DNA of 64,000 nucleotides, taken from positions 8,463,001 through 8,527,000 of the forward strand of contig NZ_CP109485.1 of NCBI RefSeq assembly GCF_035918235.1, read 5' to 3'. The notes under the pieces were generated by a model. The model was not told where the DNA came from and did no database searches. It saw only the letters and a list, made by a program, of their open reading frames with translations. Below are positions 36,203 through 45,640 of this stretch, one piece after another; within the stretch, counting starts at the first letter, position 1, and the number at the start of each line of letters is the position of its first letter. Position numbers and translations under genes: made by a program. The stretch comes from Streptomyces sp. NBC_01445 (lineage in GTDB: Bacteria; Actinomycetota; Actinomycetes; Streptomycetales; Streptomycetaceae).

Positions 36203-37116
36203 CTTCCCTTCTCCGTCCGGGGGTCGGTGCTTCCGCCGAGCCTGCGGGAGACCCACAGCTGGAAGCAGGCCAGGGCAATCAGGCACAGCCCGAAGATGAC
36301 GGACATGGCGGCCGCGCGGCCGTACTCGTTGTACTGGAAAGCCTGTTGGTAGATGTGCAGGGTGGGAACCTCGGTGTGGCCTGCGGGGCCGCCGCCGGTC
36401 AGGACCTGGACCGTGCCGAAGATCTGCAGTCCGCTGAGCAGGGTCAGTACGCTGACGATGCCGGTGACGTGCGACATCCCGGGCCAGGTGACGTAGCGGA
36501 ACTGGGCCCAGCCGCGGGCCCCGTCCAGGGATGATGCCTCGTACAGCTCCTTGGGCACGTCCTGCCGGCCGGCGAGGAAGAGGATGAAGCCGAAGCCCCA
36601 GTGGTACCAGACGAACACGGCGGCGACCGCGATCACGGCCGTCTTGGGGTCACCCAGCCAGTTGTGCTGAAGTCCGTCGAGGCCGACGGCCTTGAGTGCC
36701 TGGTTGACGATCCCGATGTTCGGGTCGAGGAACCACGAGAACATCACGCCCACCACCACCGTGGAGAACACCCCAGGGAGGTAGAAGACGGTGCGGAAGA
36801 ACGCGGACCCGCGGCGGGCACGGTGCACGGCAAGGGCCATCACCATCGAGACCGCGTTGGCGACGACCAGACCGACCGCGCCGTACAGGACGGCGTTCTT
36901 CATCGAGCCCCAGAACTGGGTGTCATGCCACACATAGCGGTAGTTGTCGAGCCCGATGTACGGCGTGTCCAGGCTCACCCCGTCCCAGGACTGGAAACTC
37001 AGGAGAATGCCCTGCACGAAGGGGACCACCGTGAACAGGCCGATCATGGCGAGTGCCGGCGCCAGGAACAGCCAGGCCGCGGGCACGCGACTGCGCCGCC
37101 TCATCACGCGCTGCAT
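36199..37116 (-). CDS. Carbohydrate ABC transporter permease, MalF type
   Basis: 305 residues, six membrane helices. N-terminal WLFLAPALAMIGLFTVVPF is typical of MalF/UgpA-type sugar permeases. The EAA-loop equivalent is YEASSLDGARGWAQFRYVTWPG. ATG 37116 overlaps the binding-protein stop by one base (TAATG), and the gene overlaps the next permease by 4 bp, so all three are translationally coupled. No ATPase is encoded here. Streptomyces usually lets one shared ATPase (MsiK) energise several sugar importers, which would fit. Confidence 0.93.
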   Translation of the reverse strand: MQRVMRRRSRVPAAWLFLAPALAMIGLFTVVPFVQGILLSFQSWDGVSLDTPYIGLDNYRYVWHDTQFWGSMKNAVLYGAVGLVVANAVSMVMALAVHRARRGSAFFRTVFYLPGVFSTVVVGVMFSWFLDPNIGIVNQALKAVGLDGLQHNWLGDPKTAVIAVAAVFVWYHWGFGFILFLAGRQDVPKELYEASSLDGARGWAQFRYVTWPGMSHVTGIVSVLTLLSGLQIFGTVQVLTGGGPAGHTEVPTLHIYQQAFQYNEYGRAAAMSVIFGLCLIALACFQLWVSRRLGGSTDPRTEKGR

Positions 37117-38453
37117 TACGCGCTCTTCTGCGCCGCGTCGAGGTCGCCGAGGACCTGGTCGACCGAGCGTTCCTTGAGGACGAGGGCCTGAGTGCCCTTC
37201 TGCAGCGCGGTGTTGACCTGCTCCAGAATCTGGTTCTGGACGAGCTGGATGTGGGAGATGTCCGCGGCGATGCCGGTCAGCTGCTTGGGGATGTTCTTGC
37301 CGGACACGGCGCGCGCGGAGGGGATCAGCGGGACCCCGGTGGCCCATGTCTGCTGCTGGTCGGCGGCGGTCAGCCACTTCAGGAACTTCAGCGCCTCGGC
37401 GGCCTTCTTACTGCGGGGGTTGACCGCTGCGCCCTTGGCCGCGCCGCCGACCAGGCGCGGGGTCTGGGTGCCGTCATCGGCCTTGGGAAGCGGGAAGGAG
37501 CGGAAGTCGGTGAAGTCCGGGGCGGTCGCGCGGGCCACGCCGACGGCCGAGGTGCCGTCGAAGATGGCCGCGACGCCCTGGGTGTTGAAAAAGGCCTTCT
37601 CCACGTTGGGGTTGTCGGTGTTGCCGCTCGGCAGCGAGCCGGTGGCGATCACGCCGGCGTCTCGCAGGTCGACCACGAGCTGCAGGGTCTTGCGCCAGCC
37701 CTCGCTCTTCCAGCTGTTGTCGCCCACGAAGGTGGCGTTGAGCTCCTCGTCGGTCATGTAGTTGGAGGCGTAGGACTGGATCACCTGGTTGGACAGGCTC
37801 GCTGCGAACCAGAAGGGACCCTTCCCAGACTTCTTGATCTTGCGCATCTGATCGATGAACTCGCCCATGGAAGCAGGCGCCTGGTCCGGGTTCAGCCCGA
37901 CGGCCTTGTACATCGCGGCGTTGACGAAGACTCCCAGGGCCGGGGTCTCCCAGTGTGCGCTGTAGACACCTGGCTTCACGCCCTGCGGATTGTCCGCCGC
38001 GAACGTCGTCGTCTTCAGTGTGGCGGGCCGGAAGGTGTCGCCCCAGCTGCCCTTCATCTTATCGGTCAGGTCCATCGCCCAGCCGGCCTTGTAGTAAGGG
38101 GCCATGGTGTGGCCGTCGACCACTGAGTACATGTCCGGCATGTTGCGGGACTGGGAGCTCGATTGAAGCTTGGTCACGAAGTCCGCCGGGCCGACGTCGT
38201 CGATCCTGATCTTCACGCCGGTCTGCTTCGTGTACTGCTGGGCCAGCTTCTTCAGCGTCGCGGCCTGACCGCGGGACTGGTTCATGAAGACGATCTCCGA
38301 GCCGCCCGAGCCGCCCGAGCCGCCGGAACTGCAGGCCGCCAGTGACGTAGTGGCGAGACCGGCGCCGACCGCTCCCAGAAGGAAGCCGCGCCGGGAAGGT
38401 CCCGTGGTGGTGCCGGTCGGGTCTGCTGAACCCTTCACGTGGATTCGTGTCAT
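37116..38453 (-). CDS. Carbohydrate ABC transporter substrate-binding lipoprotein
   Basis: 445 residues, family 1 (MalE-like) binding protein. The start carries a Tat-type twin-arginine (SRRGFLLG, Arg21-22) and a lipobox LAAC with Cys41. It is followed by a Gly/Ser linker, so the mature protein is anchored outside the membrane. The body has the typical NMPDMYSVVDG and GVAAIFDGTSAV segments. First gene of the five-gene minus operon with permeases, propeller protein and GH78 rhamnosidase, divergent from lacI. The ligand is probably a rhamnose-containing glycoside. Confidence 0.93.
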   Translation of the reverse strand: MTRIHVKGSADPTGTTTGPSRRGFLLGAVGAGLATTSLAACSSGGSGGSGGSEIVFMNQSRGQAATLKKLAQQYTKQTGVKIRIDDVGPADFVTKLQSSSQSRNMPDMYSVVDGHTMAPYYKAGWAMDLTDKMKGSWGDTFRPATLKTTTFAADNPQGVKPGVYSAHWETPALGVFVNAAMYKAVGLNPDQAPASMGEFIDQMRKIKKSGKGPFWFAASLSNQVIQSYASNYMTDEELNATFVGDNSWKSEGWRKTLQLVVDLRDAGVIATGSLPSGNTDNPNVEKAFFNTQGVAAIFDGTSAVGVARATAPDFTDFRSFPLPKADDGTQTPRLVGGAAKGAAVNPRSKKAAEALKFLKWLTAADQQQTWATGVPLIPSARAVSGKNIPKQLTGIAADISHIQLVQNQILEQVNTALQKGTQALVLKERSVDQVLGDLDAAQKSA

Positions 38454-38659
38454 CTCGGGTCTGCCCCTTTGGGTCGGTGGCGTCGACATCGCCTGAAGAG
38501 CCGCCATCGCACAGGACCGAAAGAACATGCCCTGCGAGTTCGAAACTTATTTCTATCTGGCGTGCTGGCGGTGAACGCTAGGTGCGGCAAACAAGCCCGT
38601 CAATACCTGCCGCACGGCCAATTTTCCTGTTCTGCAACCACCTTGACTCAAGGGATTCA

Positions 38660-38673
38660 CGAAAAAAATTTCG
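38660..38673. promoter_or_regulatory. Putative LacI operator, CGAAA-N4-TTTCG
   Basis: Perfect 5-bp inverted arms with an all-A centre in an unusually AT-rich patch between the divergent ABC operon and lacI. A second imperfect site AGTTCGAAACT lies at 38537-38547 nearer the ABC operon. LacI-family regulators of sugar loci bind such palindromes; a dual-site arrangement fits control of both directions. Confidence 0.55.
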
Positions 38674-38729
38674 ATGCTACGGTGCTGGGCAGTCGGGCCA
38701 ACCGCCCGCCGTCACGCCCCGGGAGAGCC

Positions 38730-39758
38730 ATGGCATCCGATCCTCAACGCGTCACCCTTGCGAAGGTCGCTGAGACCGCCGGCGTCTCGGTGGCCACCGT
38801 CTCGAAGGTCATCAACGGTCGCCGTGACGTGGCTCAGCAGACGCGCGACAAGGTCCTGGAGCTGTTGCGCCGCTACAACTACGGCGGCTACCGGGATGAT
38901 CTGCGCTCACACCCCACTGTGGAGCTCTTCTTCGGGTTCGAGCGACTGAGCATCTACCACACCGAGATCATTCAGAGCGTGGTGGACGCCGGAGCGGATG
39001 AGGGCATCGCGGTGGTGGTGGGCAGGCGCGGCGACCGTGATCCGACGGCCGATCCTGCCTCCTGGGCCCGCGACCTGGCCGCCGCAGGACGGCGTGCCGT
39101 CATTGCGGTGACGGCGAACACCCTGTCGTCCACGGCCCGCGAGGCGCTGGACCGGGTCCGTATGCCGTTGGTGCTGCTCGACCCGGAATCACTGCCCGAC
39201 GACTCGATCGTCAGCGTCGGTGCGACCAACTTCTCCGGCGGCCACGCCGCCACCACGCACCTGCTGTCCCTCGGCCACCGCCGCATCGCCTACCTCGGCG
39301 GCACAGAGCACGCCGGCTCCAACCAGGCCCGCCTGCACGGCTTCCGCAGTGCGATGGATGCGGCAGGCGCGCAGGTGCCGACCGAACTGATCCGCCACGC
39401 CGGTACGTTCCACGCCGCCGAGGGCATCGACCACGGGGCGCGCCTGCTCGCCGTGAACCCGGCGCCCACCGCGGTATTCGCCGCCTCAGACGAACTGGCC
39501 GCCGGGGTCATCGAGGCCGCCCGGCGGTGCGGCCTGCGCGTACCCGACGACCTGAGCGTCGTCGGCTTCGACAACACACCGCTCGCCCAGGTCACCTCCC
39601 CACCGCTGACCACCATCCACGGCCCCGTCCGCGAGATGGGGGCCGTGGCCCTGCGTACCGCCCTGCAACTGGCCGCCGGGGAGAAGATCGACTCCCACCA
39701 TGTCGAGCTCGCAACCCAGTTGGTCGTACGAGAATCCACCCGGCCACCGCACGACTGA
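38730..39758 (+). CDS. LacI-family transcriptional regulator of the glycoside locus
   Basis: 342 residues. HTH: VTLAKVAETAGVSVATVSKVINGRRDV, read through the first 40 residues. The periplasmic-binding-like sensor domain follows (VVVGRRGDRD, HRRIAYLGGTEHAG, TAVFAASDELAAGVIEAA, VPDDLSVVGFDNTPLAQV). ATG 38730 follows GGGAGAG. It sits between the divergent ABC/GH78 operon and the GH5-GH42 genes and most likely represses both until the imported sugar is present. Confidence 0.94.
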   Translation: MASDPQRVTLAKVAETAGVSVATVSKVINGRRDVAQQTRDKVLELLRRYNYGGYRDDLRSHPTVELFFGFERLSIYHTEIIQSVVDAGADEGIAVVVGRRGDRDPTADPASWARDLAAAGRRAVIAVTANTLSSTAREALDRVRMPLVLLDPESLPDDSIVSVGATNFSGGHAATTHLLSLGHRRIAYLGGTEHAGSNQARLHGFRSAMDAAGAQVPTELIRHAGTFHAAEGIDHGARLLAVNPAPTAVFAASDELAAGVIEAARRCGLRVPDDLSVVGFDNTPLAQVTSPPLTTIHGPVREMGAVALRTALQLAAGEKIDSHHVELATQLVVRESTRPPHD

Positions 39759-40027
39759 TCCGGGCGGCTGCCCCTGGGGGGCGCCGTCCCCGGTTGCCCG
39801 GCAGCCTCCGTCCCGTCCCCGACCCCCTTCAAGGGGGCCCGGACTCCCTCGCCCGATCCTGCTCGCGCGGGCTCGGCGCCGAGCGTATGAGGATCGTCGT
39901 ACCGCCGCCGGTGTGGTGCCCACGGCCTGCGAAGCCGCACCGCAGGTCCCTCCCAACAGCCCGGCCGTCCAACTCCCCCTGATCCGCCATCGCTCCCAGC
40001 CCGCCACCACACAGCGAAGGATCCCCC

Positions 40028-41452
40028 GTGCTGATCACGACACCATCCGCGCCCAGCTCCCACGACTCGTTCCCGGACTCGAACCCCCTGCTCAAGACCT
40101 CCGGCACCGGCCTGGCCACCCGCGACGGCACTCCGGTCCGGCTTCGCGGCGCCGGGCTCGGTGGCTGGATGAACATGGAGAACTTCATCACCGGTTATCC
40201 GGGCAATGAGGACGCCATGCGTTCAGCGGTACGTGACGTCCTCGGCGAGCGCCGCTACGAGCTGTTCTTCGACCGGTTGCTGACCGTCTTCTTTGCCGAG
40301 GCCGACGCCGCGCTCCTTGCGTCCAGGGGTCTCAACTGCCTGCGTGTGCCAGTGAATTACCGTCACTTCGAGGACGACGCCCGACCGTTCGAGATGCGGG
40401 AGGAGGGCTTCGCGCACCTCGACCGCGTGGTGGAACTGTGCGCCCGGTACGGCATCTACACCATCATCGACCTGCACTCCCTGCCCGGCTATCAGAACCA
40501 CCAGTGGCACTCGGACAACCCCACGCACCTGTCGTTCTTCTGGACCCACCCGCACTTCCAGGACCGGGTGGTCCACCTGTGGGAAGTCATCGCCGACCGC
40601 TACAAGGACAACCCGTGGGTGGCCGGCTACAACCCGATCAACGAGCCCGCCGACGATTCCGGGCAGGTGCTCCCCGCCTTCTACGACCGCCTCGCGGGCG
40701 CGATCCGCGCGGTCGACCCGCACCACATCCTCTTCCTCGACGGCAACCACTACTCCACCGAGTTCGACATCTTCGGCGACCCCATCGACAACACCGTCTA
40801 CACCTGCCACGACTACGCGCGCGCCGGGTTCGCCCGCAGCACCGGCTACCCCGGCCACACCGACGGCGTCTGGATCGACAGGGACCAGGTCGAGGACTCC
40901 TTCCTGCGTCGCACCGCGTACATGCGCAAGACCAACACCCCCATCTGGGTCGGCGAGTTCGGTCCCGTCTACACCGGCGACCCCGTGCGGGACGAGCAGT
41001 GCGCCCAACTGCTCGCCGACCAACTGGAGATCTACCGGCGCCACGAAGCGAACTGGACCATCTGGACATACAAGGACGTCGGCCTGCAAGGGCTCGTCCA
41101 CCTTGCCCCTGGCAGCGCCTACGACCGGCACTTCGGCGCGTTCATGGCGAAGAAGCACCGCCTGGGTGCGGAAGCCTGGGGTTCCCCCGAAGGCGCCGCC
41201 CTGGACCTAATCAAGCCGCTCGAACAACTCGTCGTCGACGAGTTCCCCGGCTTCTGCGGGCAGCCGTTCAGCACCCGCCAGTGGCTCGACGTCATCATCC
41301 GGCACGTCGTGCTGGGCCAGCCGCTGATCCGGGAGTACGCCGAGCTCTTCCGCGGCCTCGGCGACGACGACGTACTCGCCCTGGCCGACTCCTTCGCACT
41401 CGACCGGTGTGTCTCGCGCGACCAGCACCTGGACCTGCTCGCGAACGGCTGA
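40028..41452 (+). CDS. Glycoside hydrolase family 5 (cellulase superfamily)
   Basis: 474 residues, GTG start with AAGGA upstream. The TIM barrel shows the GH5 acid/base Glu206 in NPINEPAD and nucleophile Glu310 in WVGEFGPVY, plus LRVPVNYRHF and the HDYARAGF His/Tyr pair. No signal peptide, so it works inside the cell on an imported oligosaccharide rather than on cellulose. It carries an extra C-terminal helical part of about 80 residues. Together with GH42 and GH78 it would strip a branched plant glycoside. Exact specificity (glucosidase, mannosidase or similar) cannot be told. Confidence 0.92.
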   Translation: MLITTPSAPSSHDSFPDSNPLLKTSGTGLATRDGTPVRLRGAGLGGWMNMENFITGYPGNEDAMRSAVRDVLGERRYELFFDRLLTVFFAEADAALLASRGLNCLRVPVNYRHFEDDARPFEMREEGFAHLDRVVELCARYGIYTIIDLHSLPGYQNHQWHSDNPTHLSFFWTHPHFQDRVVHLWEVIADRYKDNPWVAGYNPINEPADDSGQVLPAFYDRLAGAIRAVDPHHILFLDGNHYSTEFDIFGDPIDNTVYTCHDYARAGFARSTGYPGHTDGVWIDRDQVEDSFLRRTAYMRKTNTPIWVGEFGPVYTGDPVRDEQCAQLLADQLEIYRRHEANWTIWTYKDVGLQGLVHLAPGSAYDRHFGAFMAKKHRLGAEAWGSPEGAALDLIKPLEQLVVDEFPGFCGQPFSTRQWLDVIIRHVVLGQPLIREYAELFRGLGDDDVLALADSFALDRCVSRDQHLDLLANG

Positions 41453-41499
41453 CGGATCGCCCCGGCCCTGGCCGGCCACTCGACAACTTACGGAGAGTC

Positions 41500-43569
41500 A
41501 TGTTCCAGCCGCCCCGGCGCGTCCTGTTCGGTGCCGCCTACTACTACGAGTACCAGCCCTACGAGCGCCTCAAGGACGACCTTGACCTGATGGCCGAGGC
41601 GCACTTCAACGTCATCCGTGTCGGTGAATCCGTGTGGTCGACCTGGGAGCCCGAGAACGGGGGCTTCGAACTCGACTGGCTCCAGCCGGTCCTGGACGGC
41701 GCGCACGAGCGCGGCATCGCCGTGATCCTCGGGACCCCGACCTACGCGATACCCCCGTGGCTCGCCCGCCAGTACCCGGAGATCGCCGGCGAACGCGGCA
41801 CCGGGCAGCGCATCGGCTGGGGATCGCGGCAGGAAGTGGACTACACGCACCCGGCGTTCCGCTTCCACGCCGAGCGCGTCATCCGCAAGGTCGTCGCCCG
41901 GTACGCCGAGCACCCCGCCGTCATCGGATTCCAGGTCGACAACGAGCCCGGCCTGGAACTGTTCCACAACCACGGCGTCTTCCAGCGCTTCGTCGACCAT
42001 CTGCGTCACACCTACGGCGACGTCGACACCCTCAACCGCGATTGGGGCCTGACCTATTGGTCGCACCGCCTGTCCACCTGGGCCGATCTGTGGACGCCCG
42101 ACGGCAACAGCCAGCCACAGTACGACCTGGCCTGGCGCCGCTTCCAGGCCGCTCTCACCACCGAGTTCATTGAGTGGCAGGCCGGCATCGTCCGCGAGTA
42201 CGCGAGCCCCGACCAGTTCGTCACCACCTGCATCGCCTACGACCGCCCGGGCATCGAGGACGACGCGCTCACCCGCAACCTCGATGTCACCGCGGGCAAC
42301 CCCTACTACCCCATGCAGGACGCACTCACCCTGCCGAACCCGCACCCCACGCGCCAGAGCGCGGCCGCCAACGAGGGAACCTGGGCGCTCTACCGCATCG
42401 CCGACCGCTTCTACGCCTCCCGACAGGAACCCTTCCTCGTCACCGAGACCAACGCCCAGACCATCGGCGGATCCTGGAACAACAAACCCGCCTACGACGG
42501 GCAATGGCGCCAGGCCGCCTGGGCGCTGATCTCCCGAGGCGCCTCAATGATCGAGTACTGGCACTGGCACACCCTGCACGTCGGCACCGAGACCTACGTC
42601 GGCGGCATCCTTCCGCACAGCGGACGGCCGGGCCGGATCTACCGCGAACTCGCCGCTCTGGGCGCCGAGTTGGATGCGGCCGGTGACCTGGTCGCCTCGC
42701 TCACCCCGGACACGGACGTCGCCTTCCTCTACTCACTGCCCAGCAAATGGGCCCTGGGGGCTCAGCCCCCACTGGCCAAGCCGGACGGCTCACCGGACGA
42801 GCGCAGCCACGCCACGATCTTCGACGCGTTCTACCGGGGCGCGTTCGACGCGGGCCTGCAAGTACGCCTGGTTCACCCCGGTCAACTGGACACGGTGGAC
42901 CTGCCGCCGCTGCTCGTCGTCCCCGCGCTCTACATCGCGGACGACGCGACGCTGGACCGGCTGCTCGCCTACGCGGAATCCGGCGGACACCTGGTGATAG
43001 GCCCCCGCACCGGGTACGCGGACCCCGAAGCCCGGGCCCGCACCGACATCCAGCCGGCCCGTCTCGCCCGGGCCGCCGGGGTCTCCTACGACGAATTCAC
43101 CAACCTGGACACGGCGGTACGGGTGCACGGCAGCGCGGAACTCCCGCTGCCGGCCGGAGCCGACGCCCTGCACTGGGCGGAGGCTCTCGTCCCGGACGGA
43201 GCGGACGTGCTGGCCACCTACGACGACCCGCACCTCAAACGCTGGCCCGCGACTACGACCCGCCGCTGCGGCGAGGGCCGCATCACCTACGTCGGCACGG
43301 TGCCCGACCCGGCCTTCGCCGAGGCACTGTTCGGCTGGGCGGCCGCCCCGGCCGGGGCGTGGCGCCTCCCGTATCCGAGCGTCACGGCCACCTCGGCCAC
43401 GGCCCCGGACGGCCGTCGCGTCCGCTTCCTGCACAACTGGTCATGGGACCCGGTGTCCGTTTCACTCCCCACTGCCGTGGAGGACATCCTCACCCACACC
43501 ACATACGCAGCCGGGCGCACGATCGAACTCGGCCCGTGGGACGTCAAGGTCTTCACGGAACGCGACTGA
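41500..43569 (+). CDS. Beta-galactosidase, glycoside hydrolase family 42
   Basis: 689 residues with the three GH42 domains: catalytic barrel (1-about 390), trimerisation domain (about 395-610) and small C-terminal beta domain. Acid/base is Glu149 in VDNEPGLE, nucleophile Glu316 in LVTETNAQT. Nearby YYYEYQPYERLKDDLDLM and VGESVWSTWEP fit the family start. No signal peptide, so intracellular. It lies 47 bp after the GH5 gene with GGAGAG before ATG 41500, so the two form an operon. Some members act on alpha-L-arabinopyranosides instead. Confidence 0.95.
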   Translation: MFQPPRRVLFGAAYYYEYQPYERLKDDLDLMAEAHFNVIRVGESVWSTWEPENGGFELDWLQPVLDGAHERGIAVILGTPTYAIPPWLARQYPEIAGERGTGQRIGWGSRQEVDYTHPAFRFHAERVIRKVVARYAEHPAVIGFQVDNEPGLELFHNHGVFQRFVDHLRHTYGDVDTLNRDWGLTYWSHRLSTWADLWTPDGNSQPQYDLAWRRFQAALTTEFIEWQAGIVREYASPDQFVTTCIAYDRPGIEDDALTRNLDVTAGNPYYPMQDALTLPNPHPTRQSAAANEGTWALYRIADRFYASRQEPFLVTETNAQTIGGSWNNKPAYDGQWRQAAWALISRGASMIEYWHWHTLHVGTETYVGGILPHSGRPGRIYRELAALGAELDAAGDLVASLTPDTDVAFLYSLPSKWALGAQPPLAKPDGSPDERSHATIFDAFYRGAFDAGLQVRLVHPGQLDTVDLPPLLVVPALYIADDATLDRLLAYAESGGHLVIGPRTGYADPEARARTDIQPARLARAAGVSYDEFTNLDTAVRVHGSAELPLPAGADALHWAEALVPDGADVLATYDDPHLKRWPATTTRRCGEGRITYVGTVPDPAFAEALFGWAAAPAGAWRLPYPSVTATSATAPDGRRVRFLHNWSWDPVSVSLPTAVEDILTHTTYAAGRTIELGPWDVKVFTERD

Positions 43570-43697
43570 CCTGACACGCCGGGGCCGGCCTGATGAGCGG
43601 CGGCAACACCCGTTCATCAGGACCTGTTGTGCTCTCGATCTTCTGACCTGCAACCGCCGTGCCTGTGCGCACGGCGCCGATAGGAGTGTGCAAGACC

Positions 43698-43880
43698 TTG
43701 ACCAGTGACACCCGGCGGGCACTCGTCGTCCGTGCTGCTGGTCACGGGCACCAGCCCGTGACCAGCAGCAACACCTTCCTGCCGTTCCTGAAGGAACATG
43801 GATTATTCGTGGCGACCTCCGATGACCTCGCGGTGTACGAGGACGCCGAGCGCCTCGCCGCCGCCGTCCGCGGGGGACCG
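43698..43880 (+). pseudogene. N-terminal remnant of a ThuA-like (trehalose-utilisation) protein
   Basis: From a TTG at 43698 the frame reads TSDTRRALVVR, then FLPFLKEHG and VATSDDLAVYEDAERLAA, the first 50 residues of the ThuA family (class-I amidotransferase-like fold, often in sugar-use loci). It then runs into unrelated sequence, while intact members have about 200 residues or more. Part of the conserved GGWDGH loop is replaced by a long hairpin (43734-43769). Downstream to 44257 I see no gene. Confidence 0.6.
43734..43769. terminator. Perfect 16-bp hairpin inside the ThuA remnant
   Basis: Arms GCTGCTGGTCACGGGC and GCCCGTGACCAGCAGC with loop ACCA, about 165 bp after the GH42 stop. It may now end the GH5-GH42 transcript, although it lies within former coding sequence. 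Confidence 0.6.
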
Positions 43881-44257
43881 GCCTCACCGGCCGGCACGGC
43901 GGCATCGCCGCTACTCGCAGTGACCGCACTAGATTTCCTGGTGCCGGTTTCTGCTCATGATCAGCCGCCACAGGCAGTGCTCATCACACGCGGACTCCGA
44001 CGTTCCCGCAGGAACTCCTGCGCACGACCCCGCGTTCCCTACACTTGGCCCCTCCGTCGGCTGACCGTGGATCTCATGGCAGACAGCACGAGAAGGCCCC
44101 ACACCGCTGATTTTCGCAGGACCGCTCGACGATCCGATCAGGAGCACGGCAGCATTCGCCCCTCGTCCTGCCGCAAGGGACTACGACCGGGATCACGCGC
44201 AACGGCCAGCCTTCGTTGGTGTGCTGGGCAACGATGAGCCCGGGCGAGGGAGGGGAG

Positions 44258-45640
44258 CTACGCGGTGACTGGGTCCGTGGCCGCGGTGTCGTCGTCGAAG
44301 GTCATCTCCGGTGCGGGCCGGCGGAAGCCCGTGGTCAGGACGGCCAGGTAGACGACGCCGATCGCCAGCCATACGCCGCCGATCTGGAGTGCGACGTGAC
44401 CGAGCTTTGTGAGCAGGTAGAGGGAGACGGCGGCGCCGATGGCCGGCATCACCAGGTACGAGAAGAGGTTGGGGGTGCGGTCGTGTCTGCGCTCTCGGAC
44501 CAGGTGGGCGATCACGCAGACGTTCACCAGGGTGAAGCCGAGGAAGGCGCCGAAGTTGATGAATGAGGTGGCTGTGGTCAGGTCGAGTTTCATGGCGATG
44601 ACACCGGCGGCCGCGGTCAGCAGCAGGTTCAGGACGGGCGTGCCGGTTTTCTTCGACAGGTTGCCGAAGAGGGCCTTGGGCAGTGCGCCGTCGCGTCCCA
44701 TGACGTACATGAGGCGGGCGGCGGAGGCTTGCAGGGCGATACAGGAGGCGATGGATCCGGCGATGGTGACGAAGTTGATGATCTCGGCGTACGTCTCGCC
44801 GCCGACCTGGACCTTCAGGTGGTAGGCGGCCGCGTCGACGTCGGCGAACTTCGCGCCGGGGTGGACCAGTTGCATCACGAAGGACAGCACGATGAAGATC
44901 GCTCCGGCGGCGATGACGCAGCCGATGATGCCGCGGCCGATCGTCCTGGCCCCGCCCCTGGCCTCCTCGCCGAGCGTGGAGACGGCGTCGAAGCCGAGGA
45001 AGGAGTACGCGGCGATGGCGGCGGCCGCGGTGACCGCGCCGATCGAAGTGCCTGAGTTCCACAGGGCGTTGGTGGCGGGGGCGGAGGAGCCGTGCTTGCC
45101 GAGGAAGACGACACACAGGGTGGCGAAGAGGACCAGCGACCCCAGAGCGATGAACATCAGGACCTTGTTGACGCGGTCCGCGAGCTTCATGCCGAAGACG
45201 TTGATGGCGGTGGTGATGCCCACCGAGACGATCAGCCAGACCCACTTGGGGATCTCGGGGAACTGGGCGTTGAAGTAGATCGCCGTGATCAGCCAGCCGA
45301 CCATCGGGATGAAGAAGTAGTCGAGCAGCATCGCCCAGCCGGACAGGAAACCGATGCGGCTGTCGAGCATCTTGCGGGCGTAGGTGTAGACGGACCCGGC
45401 GCCGGGCACGGCGCGCGCCATCTTCGCGTAACTCAGCCCGGTGAGCAGCATCGCGAGGGTGGCGATGGCGAACGCGGTCGGGGCCGCGCCGCCGCTGGTG
45501 GCGGCGACCACGCCGAACATCGTGACGACGATGCCGGGCGAGATGTAGGCCAGGCCGAACAGGACGACGGAGAGGAGACTCAGGTCGCCCCTCAGCCTCA
45601 TGGTGCTCTCTGTGCTCTGTGTGGTCTCGCTGTTCAACAT
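44258..45640 (-). CDS. APC-family amino acid permease
   Basis: 460 residues, about 12 helices. LSLLSVVLFGLAYISPGIVV and VPGAGSVYTYARKML are helix 1 and helix 3 signatures of the APC family (putrescine/amino acid branch), and FDAVSTLGEEARGGARTI is the conserved loop after helix 6. Its start overlaps the end of the nitrilase gene by 7 bp with GAGGAG inside it, so the two are coupled. Probably imports the amine or amide nitrogen compound handled by the nitrilase. The shorter start (45640) was chosen because upstream frame residues are antisense to the nitrilase. Confidence 0.9.
   Translation of the reverse strand: MLNSETTQSTESTMRLRGDLSLLSVVLFGLAYISPGIVVTMFGVVAATSGGAAPTAFAIATLAMLLTGLSYAKMARAVPGAGSVYTYARKMLDSRIGFLSGWAMLLDYFFIPMVGWLITAIYFNAQFPEIPKWVWLIVSVGITTAINVFGMKLADRVNKVLMFIALGSLVLFATLCVVFLGKHGSSAPATNALWNSGTSIGAVTAAAAIAAYSFLGFDAVSTLGEEARGGARTIGRGIIGCVIAAGAIFIVLSFVMQLVHPGAKFADVDAAAYHLKVQVGGETYAEIINFVTIAGSIASCIALQASAARLMYVMGRDGALPKALFGNLSKKTGTPVLNLLLTAAAGVIAMKLDLTTATSFINFGAFLGFTLVNVCVIAHLVRERRHDRTPNLFSYLVMPAIGAAVSLYLLTKLGHVALQIGGVWLAIGVVYLAVLTTGFRRPAPEMTFDDDTAATDPVTA

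Noticed and set aside
43569..44257. Intact ThuA or other gene after GH42
   Set aside because: Only the first 50 residues match; the rest is out of family and has no supportable start or end.
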